Shown: piece by piece, positions 16,734 through 25,996 of the stretch
Layout: each line of letters starts with the position of its first letter
Position numbering within the stretch: position 1 is the first letter of the stretch
Origin: JBBCJM01 sp037190175
GTDB lineage: Bacteria > Pseudomonadota > Alphaproteobacteria > Rhodobacterales > Rhodobacteraceae
Direction: 5' to 3'
Assembly (NCBI GenBank): GCA_037190175.1
Contig: JBBCJM010000004.1
Coordinates: forward strand, 1-64,000
DNA length: 64,000 nucleotides
Translations under genes and position numbers: made by a program
The notes under the pieces: generated by a model
Database searches by the model: none
The model's input: only the letters and a program-made list of their open reading frames with translations
What the model was told of the DNA's origin: nothing

Positions 16734-17482
16734 ACGCCAACGCGCCGATCCTTTCCGTCCGCAACATCTCGAAGCAGTTCGGCGGCATCCGGGCGGTGAA
16801 CCGGGTCAGCTTCGACGTGTACCGGGGCGAGATCCTGGGGCTGATCGGGCCGAACGGCTCGGGCAAGTCCACGCTGTTCAACTGCATCCTGGGCCAGCTG
16901 AAGCCCAGCGAGGGGCATTGCGAGATCAACGGCGTCTCGACCGATGGCGTCCGCCCGGCCAGCCTGTCGCTGATGGGGGTGGGCCGCACCTTCCAGCAGC
17001 TGTCGGTGTTCCCCAAGATGACCGTGCTGGACAACGTGATCCTGGCGGGGCAGGAGCACGAGGGCACGATGCTGAGCCGCCTGTTCGGCGCCCCGGATGC
17101 CGGGCTGACCGAAAAGGCCGAGCAACTGATCGAGTTCTTCCGGCTGACCCCCTATCGCGACACGCCGGCGGGCTCGCTGTCCTATGGCCAGCAGAAGCTG
17201 GTCGATGCCGCGATGGCCTTCATGGCCGGGCCGGGGATCGTGCTCTTGGACGAGCCCGCGGGGGGCGTGAACCTGACGATGCTGGCGCATCTGAAGGAAC
17301 GGCTGATGACCTACAACCGCGAGCACGGCACCACCTTCGTGGTGATCGAGCACAACATGGAGTTCGTCATGACGCTCTGCACCCGCATCATCGTGCTGGC
17401 GCAGGGCGAGATCATCGCCGAGGGGACGCCGGAGGAGATCCGGTCGAACCAGATGGTCATCGACGCCTATCTGGGGGGCTGA
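16730..17482 (+). CDS. livG: Branched-chain-type ABC importer, ATPase 1
   Basis: A 250-residue ABC ATPase. Walker A is GPNGSGKST, the signature is LSYGQQK, Walker B is IVLLDEPAGG and the switch His is in FVVIEHNMEFV. GTG at 16730 is the start because it overlaps the livM stop (GTGA) and follows GGGGG; the longer frame beginning at 15857 is a shadow of livM. It couples ATP hydrolysis to LivHM. Confidence 0.92.
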   Translation: MNANAPILSVRNISKQFGGIRAVNRVSFDVYRGEILGLIGPNGSGKSTLFNCILGQLKPSEGHCEINGVSTDGVRPASLSLMGVGRTFQQLSVFPKMTVLDNVILAGQEHEGTMLSRLFGAPDAGLTEKAEQLIEFFRLTPYRDTPAGSLSYGQQKLVDAAMAFMAGPGIVLLDEPAGGVNLTMLAHLKERLMTYNREHGTTFVVIEHNMEFVMTLCTRIIVLAQGEIIAEGTPEEIRSNQMVIDAYLGG

Positions 17483-17483
17483 C

Positions 17484-18206
17484 ATGCTGGAAGTGAAAGA
17501 CCTGGTGGGCGGCTACGGGCGGATCACTATCCTGAACGGCACCAGCTTCTCGGTGCCCAAGGCGTCGATCACCACGGTGATCGGCCCGAACGGGGCGGGC
17601 AAGTCCACCGTGTTCAAGGCGATCTTCGGGTTGCTGAACATCCACTCGGGCAAGATCCTGCTGGAGGGCGAGGACGTGACCGGCCTGCGCCCGGCGCAGA
17701 TGATCGCCCGCGGCGTGACCTACGTGCCGCAGGGCCGCAACGTGGTGCCGCAGCTTTCCGTGCTGCACAACCTGGAGCTGGGCGGGATCACCGCGAAGGA
17801 CCAGGCCCGGGTGCGGGCGCGGATGGAACAGGTGATGGACCAGTTCCCCGTGCTGCGCGAGCGCAAGGACCAGAAGGCCGTCGAACTGTCCGGCGGCCAG
17901 CAGAAACAGCTGGAGATCGCCCGGGCGCTGCTGCTGGACCCGAAGCTGATGCTGATCGACGAGCCCTCCATCGGCCTGTCGCCCAACCTGGTGCAGGAGG
18001 TGTTCCAGACCCTGATCAAGCTGCGTGACGCCGGCGTGACGATCCTGATGGTGGAGCAGAACGCCAAGGCGGCGCTGGCGATGTCGGACTATGGCCTCGT
18101 GCTGGAACTGGGCCAGACCCGGATGTTCGACAAGGCCGACAGGCTGCTGAACGACCCCCGCGTGGGGCAGCTGTTCCTCGGCGGCCATATCGAGGACGCG
18201 GCCTGA
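17484..18206 (+). CDS. livF: Branched-chain-type ABC importer, ATPase 2
   Basis: A 240-residue ABC ATPase of the LivF type. Walker A is GPNGAGKST, the Q-loop region is TYVPQGRNVVPQLSV, the signature is LSGGQQKQ, Walker B is LMLIDEPSIGL and the switch is MVEQNAKAAL. It begins 1 nt after the livG stop and closes the livJHMGF operon. Confidence 0.92.
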   Translation: MLEVKDLVGGYGRITILNGTSFSVPKASITTVIGPNGAGKSTVFKAIFGLLNIHSGKILLEGEDVTGLRPAQMIARGVTYVPQGRNVVPQLSVLHNLELGGITAKDQARVRARMEQVMDQFPVLRERKDQKAVELSGGQQKQLEIARALLLDPKLMLIDEPSIGLSPNLVQEVFQTLIKLRDAGVTILMVEQNAKAALAMSDYGLVLELGQTRMFDKADRLLNDPRVGQLFLGGHIEDAA

Positions 18207-18311
18207 GCTTGCCCCGCGGGCGGCGGGCGATAACGCCCGCTTGAACGCGGCTGAGGAAACTGTGTTCCCGCCGTGCCGGTTTGCCCCCGCGACGCAAACC
18301 GGAGAGCGCCC

Positions 18312-19586
18312 ATGTCCCGCCTGCTTCCCCTCGTCACCGGAACCCTGCTGTCCTGCCTTCTCCTCGGCCCCGGACTGGCGCAGGAGGAGGAGGAGGATGA
18401 ACCCAGCCAGCCCTCGACGGGCGCCGAGGGCACCCCGCCCGGCCAGCCGGTGGAACTGGCCGCGCCCAACGCCCCCGACCAGCAGCCCGCCGTCGCCGGC
18501 CAGACCCGCGCGCCGCAGCCCGACACGCTGGCGACCCCGGCGGTCCAGCCGGTGGCCGAGGGGCTGCCGCAGCTCTGGGCGATGGAGTTCCTGCCCGACG
18601 GGCGGATGCTGGTCACCGCCAAGGCCGGCGCGATGCACCTGATCGGCCCGGACGGCGCCCCGGGGCCGGAGATCGCCGGAGTGCCCGAGGTGGACGCCGA
18701 GGGGCAGGGGGGCCTGCTGGACGTGGCGTTGGCGCCGGACTTCGAGTCGTCGGGCCTGATCTTCTTCTCCTACGCCGAGCCGCGCGAGGGCGGCAACGGC
18801 ACGACCGTGGCCTCGGCCCGGCTGGTGCTGGACGACGCCGGCGGCGGCGCGCTGGAGGACATGCAGGTGATCTTTCGCCAGATGCCCACCTATGACGGCA
18901 ACCAGCACTTCGGCTCGCGCCTGACCTTCGGGCCGCAGGGCGAGCTTTACGTGACGGTCGGCGAGCGTTCGGACGAAGAGCCGCGGGTGCAGGCGCAGGA
19001 TCCGGCCAGCGGCCTTGGCAAGCTGTTCCGCATTGCCGCCACCGGCGAGCCCTTCGAGGGCAATCCCTTCATCGGCCGCGACGACGCCCAGCCCGAGATC
19101 TGGAGCCTCGGCCACCGCAACACCCAGGCGGCCGCGCTGGACGCCGAGGGGCGGCTGTGGATCGTCGAGCACGGGCCGCGCGGCGGCGACGAGCTGAACC
19201 GACCGGAGGCCGGGGTGAACTACGGCTGGCCCGAGGTGACCTATGGCATCGACTACGGCGGCGGCCCTATCGGCGAGGGGATCACCCAGCGGGCCGAGAC
19301 GGCGCAGCCGGTCTACTACTGGGATCCGGTGATCGGGCCCTCGGGCATGGCGCTCTATGAGGGGGAGGAGTTCCCCGAATGGCAGGGCGCCTTCCTGATC
19401 GGCGGACTGGTCTCGCAGGGGCTGGTCGTGCTGCACCTGGATGGCGACCGCGTGGTGACCGAGGAACGCGTGCCGCTGCAGGCCCGCGTGCGCGACGTTC
19501 GGGTGGGGCCGGACGGCGCGGTCTATGCCGTGACCGAGGACCGCGACGCCGGCACCTCCAGCATCCTGCGGCTGACGGGGGGCTGA
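18312..19586 (+). CDS. PQQ-dependent aldose-sugar dehydrogenase-like protein
   Basis: A 424-residue exported beta-propeller protein of the GdhB/soluble aldose-sugar dehydrogenase family (YliI-like). The signal peptide is about 1-23, followed by an acidic stretch (QEEEEDE) and a Pro/Ala-rich linker to about residue 80. The propeller contains GLLDVALAPDF, the His of DGNQHFGSRL that matches the catalytic His of this family, GRDDAQPEIWSLGHRNTQ, and EHGPRGGDELN. GGAGAG precedes the ATG. Expected reaction: periplasmic oxidation of aldoses to lactones with PQQ. No PQQ biosynthesis genes are in view. Confidence 0.85.
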   Translation: MSRLLPLVTGTLLSCLLLGPGLAQEEEEDEPSQPSTGAEGTPPGQPVELAAPNAPDQQPAVAGQTRAPQPDTLATPAVQPVAEGLPQLWAMEFLPDGRMLVTAKAGAMHLIGPDGAPGPEIAGVPEVDAEGQGGLLDVALAPDFESSGLIFFSYAEPREGGNGTTVASARLVLDDAGGGALEDMQVIFRQMPTYDGNQHFGSRLTFGPQGELYVTVGERSDEEPRVQAQDPASGLGKLFRIAATGEPFEGNPFIGRDDAQPEIWSLGHRNTQAAALDAEGRLWIVEHGPRGGDELNRPEAGVNYGWPEVTYGIDYGGGPIGEGITQRAETAQPVYYWDPVIGPSGMALYEGEEFPEWQGAFLIGGLVSQGLVVLHLDGDRVVTEERVPLQARVRDVRVGPDGAVYAVTEDRDAGTSSILRLTGG

Positions 19587-19592
19587 GCGGGA

Positions 19593-20339
19593 TCAGCCCG
19601 CAGAGGCCCCTCCGAAATCCCCGAAGGCTGTCCAGCCGCCGTCCACCGGCAGCACCGCGCCGGTGATGGCCGAGGCGGCGTCGGAGGCGAGGAAGGCCAC
19701 GGCTGCCGCCACCTCCTCCGCCGCGATCAGCCGGCCCAGCGGGGTGCGGCGGCGGATGGCGGGCAGGTCCACCCGGCCGGCCTCGGCCAGCCGGCGCACC
19801 AGCGCGGTCTCCACATAGGCCGGCGCCACGGCGTTGACCCGGATGCCCCTGCCCGCCCATTCGCAGGCCATGGCCCGGGTCATCGCCACGATCCCGGCCT
19901 TGGCCGCGCCATAGGCGTTGCGCCGGGGCAGCCCGGTCAGCCCGGCGATGGAGGAGAGGTTGACGATGGCGCCCCGCCCGCGCGCCAGCATCCCGCGCCC
20001 GACCTCGCGCGACATCAGGAAGGTGCCGGCCAGATGCACGTCCAGCACCCGGCGGAAGGCGTCGATCCCCTGCTCGGCCGTGGGCAGGTGGCTGTCGCCG
20101 ATGCCGGCATTGTTCACCAGCACCTCGAAGGGCGCCACGGCGGCCGCCATGGCCACCTGCGCCTCGTCGGTCACGTCGCAGGCCAGCCCCCGGTGCCCCG
20201 CGCCCAGTTCCGCCGCCCGCGCCGCAGCCTTCTCCCCGTCCAGATCCGCGATGGTGACGCGGCAGCCCTGCCCGGCCAGCACCCGGGCGATGGCCAGCCC
20301 GATCCCCTCGGCCCCGCCGGTGACCAGCGCCTCACGCAT
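19593..20339 (-). CDS. SDR family oxidoreductase A
   Basis: A 248-residue classical short-chain dehydrogenase: TGGAEGIG cofactor motif at 8-15, NNAG near residue 76, Ser in LSSIAG, YGAAK catalytic pair near residue 142, and a C-terminal PVDGGW. Its ATG overlaps the end of SDR B by 8 nt, making it the last gene of a three-gene leftward operon with SDR B and flavoprotein copy 3. It is likely to oxidise a ring hydroxyl or reduce a ketone; substrate unknown. Confidence 0.86.
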   Translation of the reverse strand: MREALVTGGAEGIGLAIARVLAGQGCRVTIADLDGEKAAARAAELGAGHRGLACDVTDEAQVAMAAAVAPFEVLVNNAGIGDSHLPTAEQGIDAFRRVLDVHLAGTFLMSREVGRGMLARGRGAIVNLSSIAGLTGLPRRNAYGAAKAGIVAMTRAMACEWAGRGIRVNAVAPAYVETALVRRLAEAGRVDLPAIRRRTPLGRLIAAEEVAAAVAFLASDAASAITGAVLPVDGGWTAFGDFGGASAG

Positions 20340-21111
20340 AGCCCGGCCGCGGCACCAGCCCCAGCAGCGACTGCGAGAGCCCGCCGTCCACCACGATGTC
20401 CTGCCCGGTCACGTAACCCGCGCGGTCGGAGGCCAGGAACAGCGCCACCTCGGCCATGTCCTGCGGGCTGGCGATGCGGCGCAGCGGCACCATGGCCTCG
20501 CGCCGCGCGCGGTTCTCGGGGTCGGCGTAGAAGGGCGCCGACATGGGCGTCAGCACCAGCCCGGGGCTGACGCAGTTCGACCGCACCCCCCGCGGCCCCC
20601 ATTCATAGGCCAGCTGCCGCGACAGCATCAGCACCCCGGCCTTCGACGCCGAATAGGCCCCGCTGGCCGGCTGCGGCTGGGTGCCGGCGATGGAGGAGAT
20701 GTGCACCAGCACGCCCCGCCCCCGCTCCAGCATCCCCCGGCCGAAGGCCTGCGCCGCGCTCAGATAGCCGGTCAGGTTCACGGCCAGCATCGCCTGCCAG
20801 TCGGCGGTGGTCACGGACTCCAAGGCCCCCGGCCGCAGGATCGCGGCGCAGTTGACCAGGATGTCGGCGCCCCCCTCGGTTTCCACCCGCGCCGCCGCCT
20901 CGGCCAGGCTTCCGGCATCCGCCACGTCGCAGGCCAGCGCCCGCGCGCCGCCGCCCAGCTCCTCCGCCAGCGGCGCCGAGCGGTCGGTGTCGCGGTCCAG
21001 CAGCACCACCCGCGCGCCCTGCCCGGCGAAGGCGCGGGCCAAAGCCTGACCGATGCCGCCGCCCGCGCCGGTGACGACCGCGGTCTTCCCCTCCAGCCCC
21101 AGCCAGTTCAT
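20332..21111 (-). CDS. SDR family oxidoreductase B
   Basis: A 259-residue classical SDR: TGAGGGIG at 15-22, Ser in ISSIAG, YSASK near residue 150, and IVVDGGLSQSLLG at the C-terminus. The start at 21111 overlaps the stop of the upstream flavoprotein (ATGA); the longer frame to 21585 is a shadow. It belongs to the operon 22775-19593. Two adjacent SDRs with one KstD-like enzyme fit sequential alcohol oxidation and ring desaturation (inference). Confidence 0.86.
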   Translation of the reverse strand: MNWLGLEGKTAVVTGAGGGIGQALARAFAGQGARVVLLDRDTDRSAPLAEELGGGARALACDVADAGSLAEAAARVETEGGADILVNCAAILRPGALESVTTADWQAMLAVNLTGYLSAAQAFGRGMLERGRGVLVHISSIAGTQPQPASGAYSASKAGVLMLSRQLAYEWGPRGVRSNCVSPGLVLTPMSAPFYADPENRARREAMVPLRRIASPQDMAEVALFLASDRAGYVTGQDIVVDGGLSQSLLGLVPRPGYA

Positions 21112-22775
21112 TCCCGTTCCTCCATTCCCACGCCTGCCAAATGCCGGCCGGTGATCCAGCCGAAGGTCATCGCGGGCCCGAGGGTGATCCCCGCGCCCGG
21201 ATAATTGCCGCCCATGATGCTGGCGCGGTCGTTGCCCACGGCATAGAGGCCGGGGATGGCCTGTCCCTGCCGGTCCAGCACCTCGCCGGGAACCGTGGTC
21301 TTCAGCCCGTCGAAGGTGCCCAGGTCCCCCATCTCCAGCCGCACCGCATAGAACGGCCCGCGCTCCACCGGGGCCACGCAGGGGTTGGGCCGGTGGTCGG
21401 GGTCGGCGAGATAGCGGTTGAAGCTGGTCTCGCCGCGGTGGAACGCCTCGTCCCGCCCCTGCCGCGCGCCGCGGTTGTACTCGGCCACCGTCGCCTCCAG
21501 CCCCGCGGGGTCGATCCCGCAGACGCGGGCGAGGTCGGCGAGCGTGCGGCCGGTCTTGAGATAGCCGGTGCGGGTCCAGAGCCACAGGGGCAGCGGCGCG
21601 GGCTTGGCGTGGCCGAGGCCGTATTTGCGGATCGTGCGGCGGTCGCAGACCAGCCAGCAGGCGGCCTCGCCCGCCGCCAGCATCGCGGCGCCCACGTCGT
21701 GATAGCTCTCGCTCTCGTTGGTGAAGCGGCGGCCGTCGGACAGCACCGCGATCATCCCGGGCTTGTAGCGGTCCAGCAGGTGGGGGAAGACGCCCTTCCC
21801 CGGCACCCGGCTGACCGGCATCCAGGCCGCGGGCTGGGCGAATTCGGCGTCGAAGGCGCCGCCCGCCTCCTCCCCCAGCCGGATGCCGTCGCCGGTGTTG
21901 TCCCCGGGCACCGGGGAGTGGTGTTCGCCCCCGGCCTTCAGGTGGGCATAGACCCCGGCGCGGCGGGCCAGATCCTGGGCATAGCCGCCGCAGGCCAGCA
22001 CCACGCCCTTGCGCGCCCCGATCACACCGGCCGGCGTCTCGGCCCCCGTCACCCGGCCACCCTCGCGCACCAGCCGCAGGGCGGGGGTGCCGGTCAGGAT
22101 CGGGATCCCGAGGTCGAAGCAGCTCTTCGCCAGCCGCGCCGCCAGCGCATTGCCCGAGGTCACCTGCACCCCCCGCCCGTGGCGCACCACCTCGACCGCA
22201 TGGGCCGCCAGCCGGCGGGCGACATAGAGGAAGGATTGCAACGACCTGGTGGCGTTGAAGAAGTGCCTGATGTCGGCGTTGGAGGAGTTGAACATCATCC
22301 CCATGAAGGTGATGGTCGCAAGCGGCGGGCGCAGCCGTTTCAGGTTCTCGCCAAGGGTGCTGCTGTCATAGGGCGCGGCCAGCACCGAGCGGCCCACGTC
22401 CACGCCCCCCTCCACCGTGGGGTGATAGTCGGGGTAGAGCGTGGGCACGAACCGCACCTCGGTCTCCCTCTCGAACCAGTCCAGCATCCGGGGGCCGGCG
22501 TCCAGGAAGGCCTCGACCGCCGCGGGCTGGAAGAAGTTGCCGGCCTCGGCGCGCAGATAGGTCCGCGCCGCCTCGCGCGAGTCGCCGGGGTTCAGCGCCT
22601 GCCCGTGGCGGTTGCCGGGGATCCACAGCACCCCACCGGAAAAGGCCGTGGTGCCGCCGAACACCGGCGCCTTTTCCAGCACGGTCACCGAAAGCCCGTG
22701 CCTGCGCGCGGTGAGGGCGGTGGCCAGCCCCCCGGCCCCCGAACCGATCACCAGCACGTCGCAGTCTGCCTGCAT
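21108..22775 (-). CDS. FAD-binding-2 dehydrogenase (ketosteroid-dehydrogenase-like), copy 3
   Basis: A 555-residue paralogue of the flavoproteins at 6197 and 9965. FAD motif GSGAGG is at 11-16, followed by EKAPVFGGTTAFSGG. The C-terminus has GNDRASIMGG and YPGAGITLGPAMTFG with the Tyr-x3-Gly pair. The start at 22775 is chosen for GGAGGAGGGG just upstream; the frame reaching 23000 covers the intergenic gap and part of the MFS gene. First gene of the three-gene leftward operon. Confidence 0.85.
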   Translation of the reverse strand: MQADCDVLVIGSGAGGLATALTARRHGLSVTVLEKAPVFGGTTAFSGGVLWIPGNRHGQALNPGDSREAARTYLRAEAGNFFQPAAVEAFLDAGPRMLDWFERETEVRFVPTLYPDYHPTVEGGVDVGRSVLAAPYDSSTLGENLKRLRPPLATITFMGMMFNSSNADIRHFFNATRSLQSFLYVARRLAAHAVEVVRHGRGVQVTSGNALAARLAKSCFDLGIPILTGTPALRLVREGGRVTGAETPAGVIGARKGVVLACGGYAQDLARRAGVYAHLKAGGEHHSPVPGDNTGDGIRLGEEAGGAFDAEFAQPAAWMPVSRVPGKGVFPHLLDRYKPGMIAVLSDGRRFTNESESYHDVGAAMLAAGEAACWLVCDRRTIRKYGLGHAKPAPLPLWLWTRTGYLKTGRTLADLARVCGIDPAGLEATVAEYNRGARQGRDEAFHRGETSFNRYLADPDHRPNPCVAPVERGPFYAVRLEMGDLGTFDGLKTTVPGEVLDRQGQAIPGLYAVGNDRASIMGGNYPGAGITLGPAMTFGWITGRHLAGVGMEERE

Positions 22776-22857
22776 GGCGTCCCCTCCTCCCGCTGCCCGT
22801 CTGCTAGCCCGCGCGGGCCGGCCGTCCAATGGACGCAGCGGCGCAACTGTTGGACGA

Positions 22858-24495
22858 TCAGGGGATCTCGGGCGTGCGCGGCATCTCGTGCCCGTGGCCA
22901 TGGTCGGGAGGCCGGACCGTGTGACGCTCCAGCTTGCGATGCGCCACGGGCGGGCCGTCGCCGCGGTGCAGCAGCAGAAGCTGGCGATGGTTCTCGGCAT
23001 CCGCCTGGGTGCGGCGCTGCATCATGCGGATGTAATCGGTCCAGGTCGCCACGTGATAGCTTTCCGACCACAGGTGCGGGTCCGAGAGGTCGCGCAGGAG
23101 CACCCAGTTCGAGGCGCCGTTGCGCAGCCGGATCCGCCGCCGCTCGGCCATCACCGCCATGAAGGCCGGAATGTCGGGATCGTCGATCAGATAGTCCACG
23201 GTGACGAGGATCGGCCCGCTCTGCGGCCGGATGTCCAGCTTGGGCGGCGGCGGCGTCACGTTGCCGGTGGGGTCCAGCGTCGCGGCGTCGGTGGGCAGCA
23301 GCGGCAGCACCAGCCCCAGCGCCAGCGAGGCCAAAAGCGCACCCCCCGCCCCCACCAGCGCCACGTCCAGGCCCAGGAGGTCGGCGCTCCAGCCGTGGAA
23401 CCAGCTGCCCAGCGCCATGCCGCCGAAGGTGCAGGTCTGATAGATCGACAGCGCCCGGCCCACCACCCAGCGGGGGCTGGAAAACTGCACCGACACGTTG
23501 AAGAGCGACAGCGCCAGCACCCAGGCCGCGCCCGCGGGCAGCATCGCCAGATGGCTGAGCAGGCTATTGCGGCTGAGCCCCAGCACGATGGCCCCCACCC
23601 CCAGCGCCGCGCAGGCGAGCCGGATGATCCCCTCGTTGGACAGCAGCGCCCGCAGCCGCTGGTTCATCAGCGCCGCGCCGATCGCGCCCAGGCCGAAGGC
23701 GCCCAGCAGCGTGCCGTAGCCCAGCGCCCCAGCGGCCACGTACTGGCTGGCCACCGAGGGCATCAGCGCCATCACCGCGATCCCGATGTAGCTGAAGACG
23801 AAGGCCCGCAGCATCACGGTCAGCAGCCGGGGCGACAAAAGCACATAGCGGATCCCCGCCCGCATCGCACCGCCGAAGCGTTCGCGCGGCAGGGTGCGCG
23901 GCTCGCGCTTGGGCTTCCAGCGCCAGATCGCCCAGATGAGCGGCAGGTAGCTGAGCGCGTTCAGCGCGAAGGCCGTGAACACGCCCGCCACGGCCACGAT
24001 CATCCCGCCCAGCGCCGGCCCGACGCTGCGCATCAGGTTGAAGCCCACGCTGTTCAGGCTGACCGCCTGGGGCACCTCGTCCCGCGTCACGATATCGCCG
24101 ACCGAAGCCTGCCAGGAGGGGTTGTTCAGCGCATTGCCGCAGCCGATCAGGAAGGTGAAGCCCAGAAGGATCCAGGGGCTGAGCCCGTCCAGCAGCGTGA
24201 GCGCGGCCAGCCCGAAGGAGGCCGCCATCATCAGCGCCTGCGCCCAGAGCAGCACGTGGCGACGGTCGAGGTTGTCGGCCAGCACCCCGGCCATCATCGA
24301 GAACATCATCACCGGCAGCGTGCTGGCCGCCTGCACCAGCGCGATCATGCTGTTCGAATCGGTCATGAGCGTCATGGTCCAGCCCACGCCCACCACCTGG
24401 ATCAGCCCGCCGAGGTTCGAGACCAGAAGCGCCAGCCACAGCGACCGGAACACCGGATTGCGCAGGGGCGCGAGTGTGGATTTGTGTTGCTGCAC
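22858..24495 (-). CDS. MFS transporter of the MFS_3 (secretion effector) type with cytosolic tail
   Basis: A 545-residue membrane protein. About 12 helices span residues 18-410, with GVLADNLDRRHVLL as the A-motif loop after helix 2 and GNALNNPSWQASVGDIV typical of the MFS_3/EntS-like family. Residues ~415-545 are a soluble, His/Arg-rich tail resembling the antibiotic-monooxygenase-like ferredoxin-fold extension found on some members. It starts with GTG at 24495 after a GGGGAGG region. It is a probable exporter of a small molecule, and its relation to the upstream catabolic island is unclear. Confidence 0.82.
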   Translation of the reverse strand: MQQHKSTLAPLRNPVFRSLWLALLVSNLGGLIQVVGVGWTMTLMTDSNSMIALVQAASTLPVMMFSMMAGVLADNLDRRHVLLWAQALMMAASFGLAALTLLDGLSPWILLGFTFLIGCGNALNNPSWQASVGDIVTRDEVPQAVSLNSVGFNLMRSVGPALGGMIVAVAGVFTAFALNALSYLPLIWAIWRWKPKREPRTLPRERFGGAMRAGIRYVLLSPRLLTVMLRAFVFSYIGIAVMALMPSVASQYVAAGALGYGTLLGAFGLGAIGAALMNQRLRALLSNEGIIRLACAALGVGAIVLGLSRNSLLSHLAMLPAGAAWVLALSLFNVSVQFSSPRWVVGRALSIYQTCTFGGMALGSWFHGWSADLLGLDVALVGAGGALLASLALGLVLPLLPTDAATLDPTGNVTPPPPKLDIRPQSGPILVTVDYLIDDPDIPAFMAVMAERRRIRLRNGASNWVLLRDLSDPHLWSESYHVATWTDYIRMMQRRTQADAENHRQLLLLHRGDGPPVAHRKLERHTVRPPDHGHGHEMPRTPEIP

Positions 24496-24630
24496 CCTCC
24501 GGCCCCTCCCCGCCGGCCCGGTCCGCCGTCCGGGGGTGGCCGCCCGGCCCGATTCCGGCGGCGCAGGTATCTATGTTCCCCGGCGGGGCGGATCTTGCAA
24601 CTCCCGTTCTGTCCCGGGGGGCGGGGGCGA

Positions 24631-25710
24631 CTATTCCGTCGCCCAGTCGGCCGACTGCATCTCGATCAGCCGGCTGGCGGTGCGGGCGAATTCGAAGGTG
24701 CCCTCGCCTTCGAGGTACAGCTGCTCGGGCGCCGCCGCGGCGCTGGCCACCAGCTTCACCCGCGCCTCGTAAAGCGCGTCGATCAGGGTCACGAACCGCT
24801 TCGCCTCGTTGTAGTTCTCGGCCGACAACTGCGGGATGTCCTCCAGGATCAGCACCCGGACCGCCTGCGCCAGCGCCAGGTAGTCGGCCGGCCCCAGGGG
24901 GCGGGCGCAGAGGTCCCAGAAGGTCGCCCGCGCCACGCCGCTGGCAAAGCGGGGCAGTTCCACCTCGCGCCCGTTCACGGCCAGCCGCAGGGTCTCGGGC
25001 GGCGCGCCGCCGGTCAGGTCGGCCCACATCGCCTCGATCCGCCCGCCCGCGGCGCTGGCCGGGTGGAAATAGACCTGCGCCCCGGCCAGCCGATGGCGGC
25101 GATAGTCGGTCGGGCTTTCCAGTTCCACCACCTCCAGCCGCTGCCGCAACAGGCCGATGAAGGGCAGGAACAGGTTGCGGTTCAGCCCGTCCTTGTACAG
25201 GTCCTCCGGCGGGCGGTTCGAGGTCGCCACCACCACCACGCCGCCGGCGAACAGCTTCTCGAACAGCCGGCCCACGATCATCGCATCGGTGATGTCGGTG
25301 ACCTGCAACTCGTCGAAGGCCAGAAGCCGCAGGTCGCGCAGCAGCGCCTCGGCCACCGGGGCCAGCGCATCCTCCACCCCTTGCTGGCGGGCCGCGTGCA
25401 TCCCCCGGTGCACCTCCTGCATGAAGGCGTGGAAATGCACCCGCCGCTTGGCCGGCGTGTCGGTGGCGGCGTGGAACAGGTCCATCAGCATCGACTTGCC
25501 GCGCCCCACGCCGCCCCAGAGGTAAAGGCCCTTCGGCGCCGGCTCGGGCCGGCGGAAGCGGGAGAGGAAGCCGTTGCGCCGCCCGCCCTGCGCCTCCAGC
25601 CACTCGCGCAGGGCTTGCAGACGGGGCAGCACCGCGTGCTGGGCAGGGTCGGGGCGCAACAGCCCCGCCGCCACCCGCGCCTCGTAGATCTCGGTCAGGC
25701 TTTCGCTCAT
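24631..25710 (-). CDS. zapE: Cell division AFG1-like ATPase ZapE
   Basis: A 359-residue P-loop ATPase of the AFG1/ZapE family, which in E. coli destabilises FtsZ polymers during division. Walker A is GGVGRGKS (about 65-72), Walker B is LLAFDELQVTD, and sensor 1 is VVVATSNRPPEDLY. VHFHAFM is a family signature. Length and order match the family along the whole protein. It starts at ATG 25710 with nothing between it and the short membrane-protein gene but a 22-nt gap. Confidence 0.93.
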   Translation of the reverse strand: MSESLTEIYEARVAAGLLRPDPAQHAVLPRLQALREWLEAQGGRRNGFLSRFRRPEPAPKGLYLWGGVGRGKSMLMDLFHAATDTPAKRRVHFHAFMQEVHRGMHAARQQGVEDALAPVAEALLRDLRLLAFDELQVTDITDAMIVGRLFEKLFAGGVVVVATSNRPPEDLYKDGLNRNLFLPFIGLLRQRLEVVELESPTDYRRHRLAGAQVYFHPASAAGGRIEAMWADLTGGAPPETLRLAVNGREVELPRFASGVARATFWDLCARPLGPADYLALAQAVRVLILEDIPQLSAENYNEAKRFVTLIDALYEARVKLVASAAAAPEQLYLEGEGTFEFARTASRLIEMQSADWATE

Positions 25711-25732
25711 GGCACCGTGGTTTAGCGGGCCG

Positions 25733-25996
25733 TCAGCCGCTGTGCCAGAGCGTGCTGGCCGCGATCAGCGCGACCAGCGCCGCGGTCAGCCAGCCCAGCC
25801 GCCGGCGGTCGGCGGCGAACTCGGGTTCGGTCAGGAAGGCGCGGAACGAGCGCAGCGTGGCCCCGGGGCCGGGAAAGGCGATGCCGCTCTCGGCCACCGC
25901 CCGGCGGCGCAGGCGGAACAGGGTGCGGAACATCGCCGCCGCCCAGAGCACGAAGACCATGGCCTGCACCGCCAGCAGGGCGACCAGCCCGTCCAT
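25733..25996 (-). CDS. Small two-helix membrane protein
   Basis: An 87-residue protein with membrane segments at about 3-22 (GLVALLAVQAMVFVLWAAAM) and 67-83 (LGWLTAALVALIAAS). A basic stretch (LFRLRRR) follows the first. The ATG shares one base with the stop of the DUF1428 gene (TGATG), so expression is probably coupled. Function unknown. Confidence 0.7.
   Translation of the reverse strand: MDGLVALLAVQAMVFVLWAAAMFRTLFRLRRRAVAESGIAFPGPGATLRSFRAFLTEPEFAADRRRLGWLTAALVALIAASTLWHSG

Noticed and set aside
18244..18281. GGAAC-like stress promoter elements before the PQQ sugar dehydrogenase
   Set aside because: The rightward candidate has GGAAAC instead of GGAAC, and the leftward one (GGAAC-N17-GTT) points into the end of livF with no gene to drive. 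Too weak to call.
18207..18311. Rho-independent terminator after livF
   Set aside because: A short GGGCGG-type stem is possible, but there is no T-run and the pairing is weak.
22612..25725. Open frame of 1037 codons on the plus strand
   Set aside because: It is antisense to the MFS and zapE genes, which have clear domains. Its Gln/His/Arg-rich composition is typical of GC-rich shadow frames.
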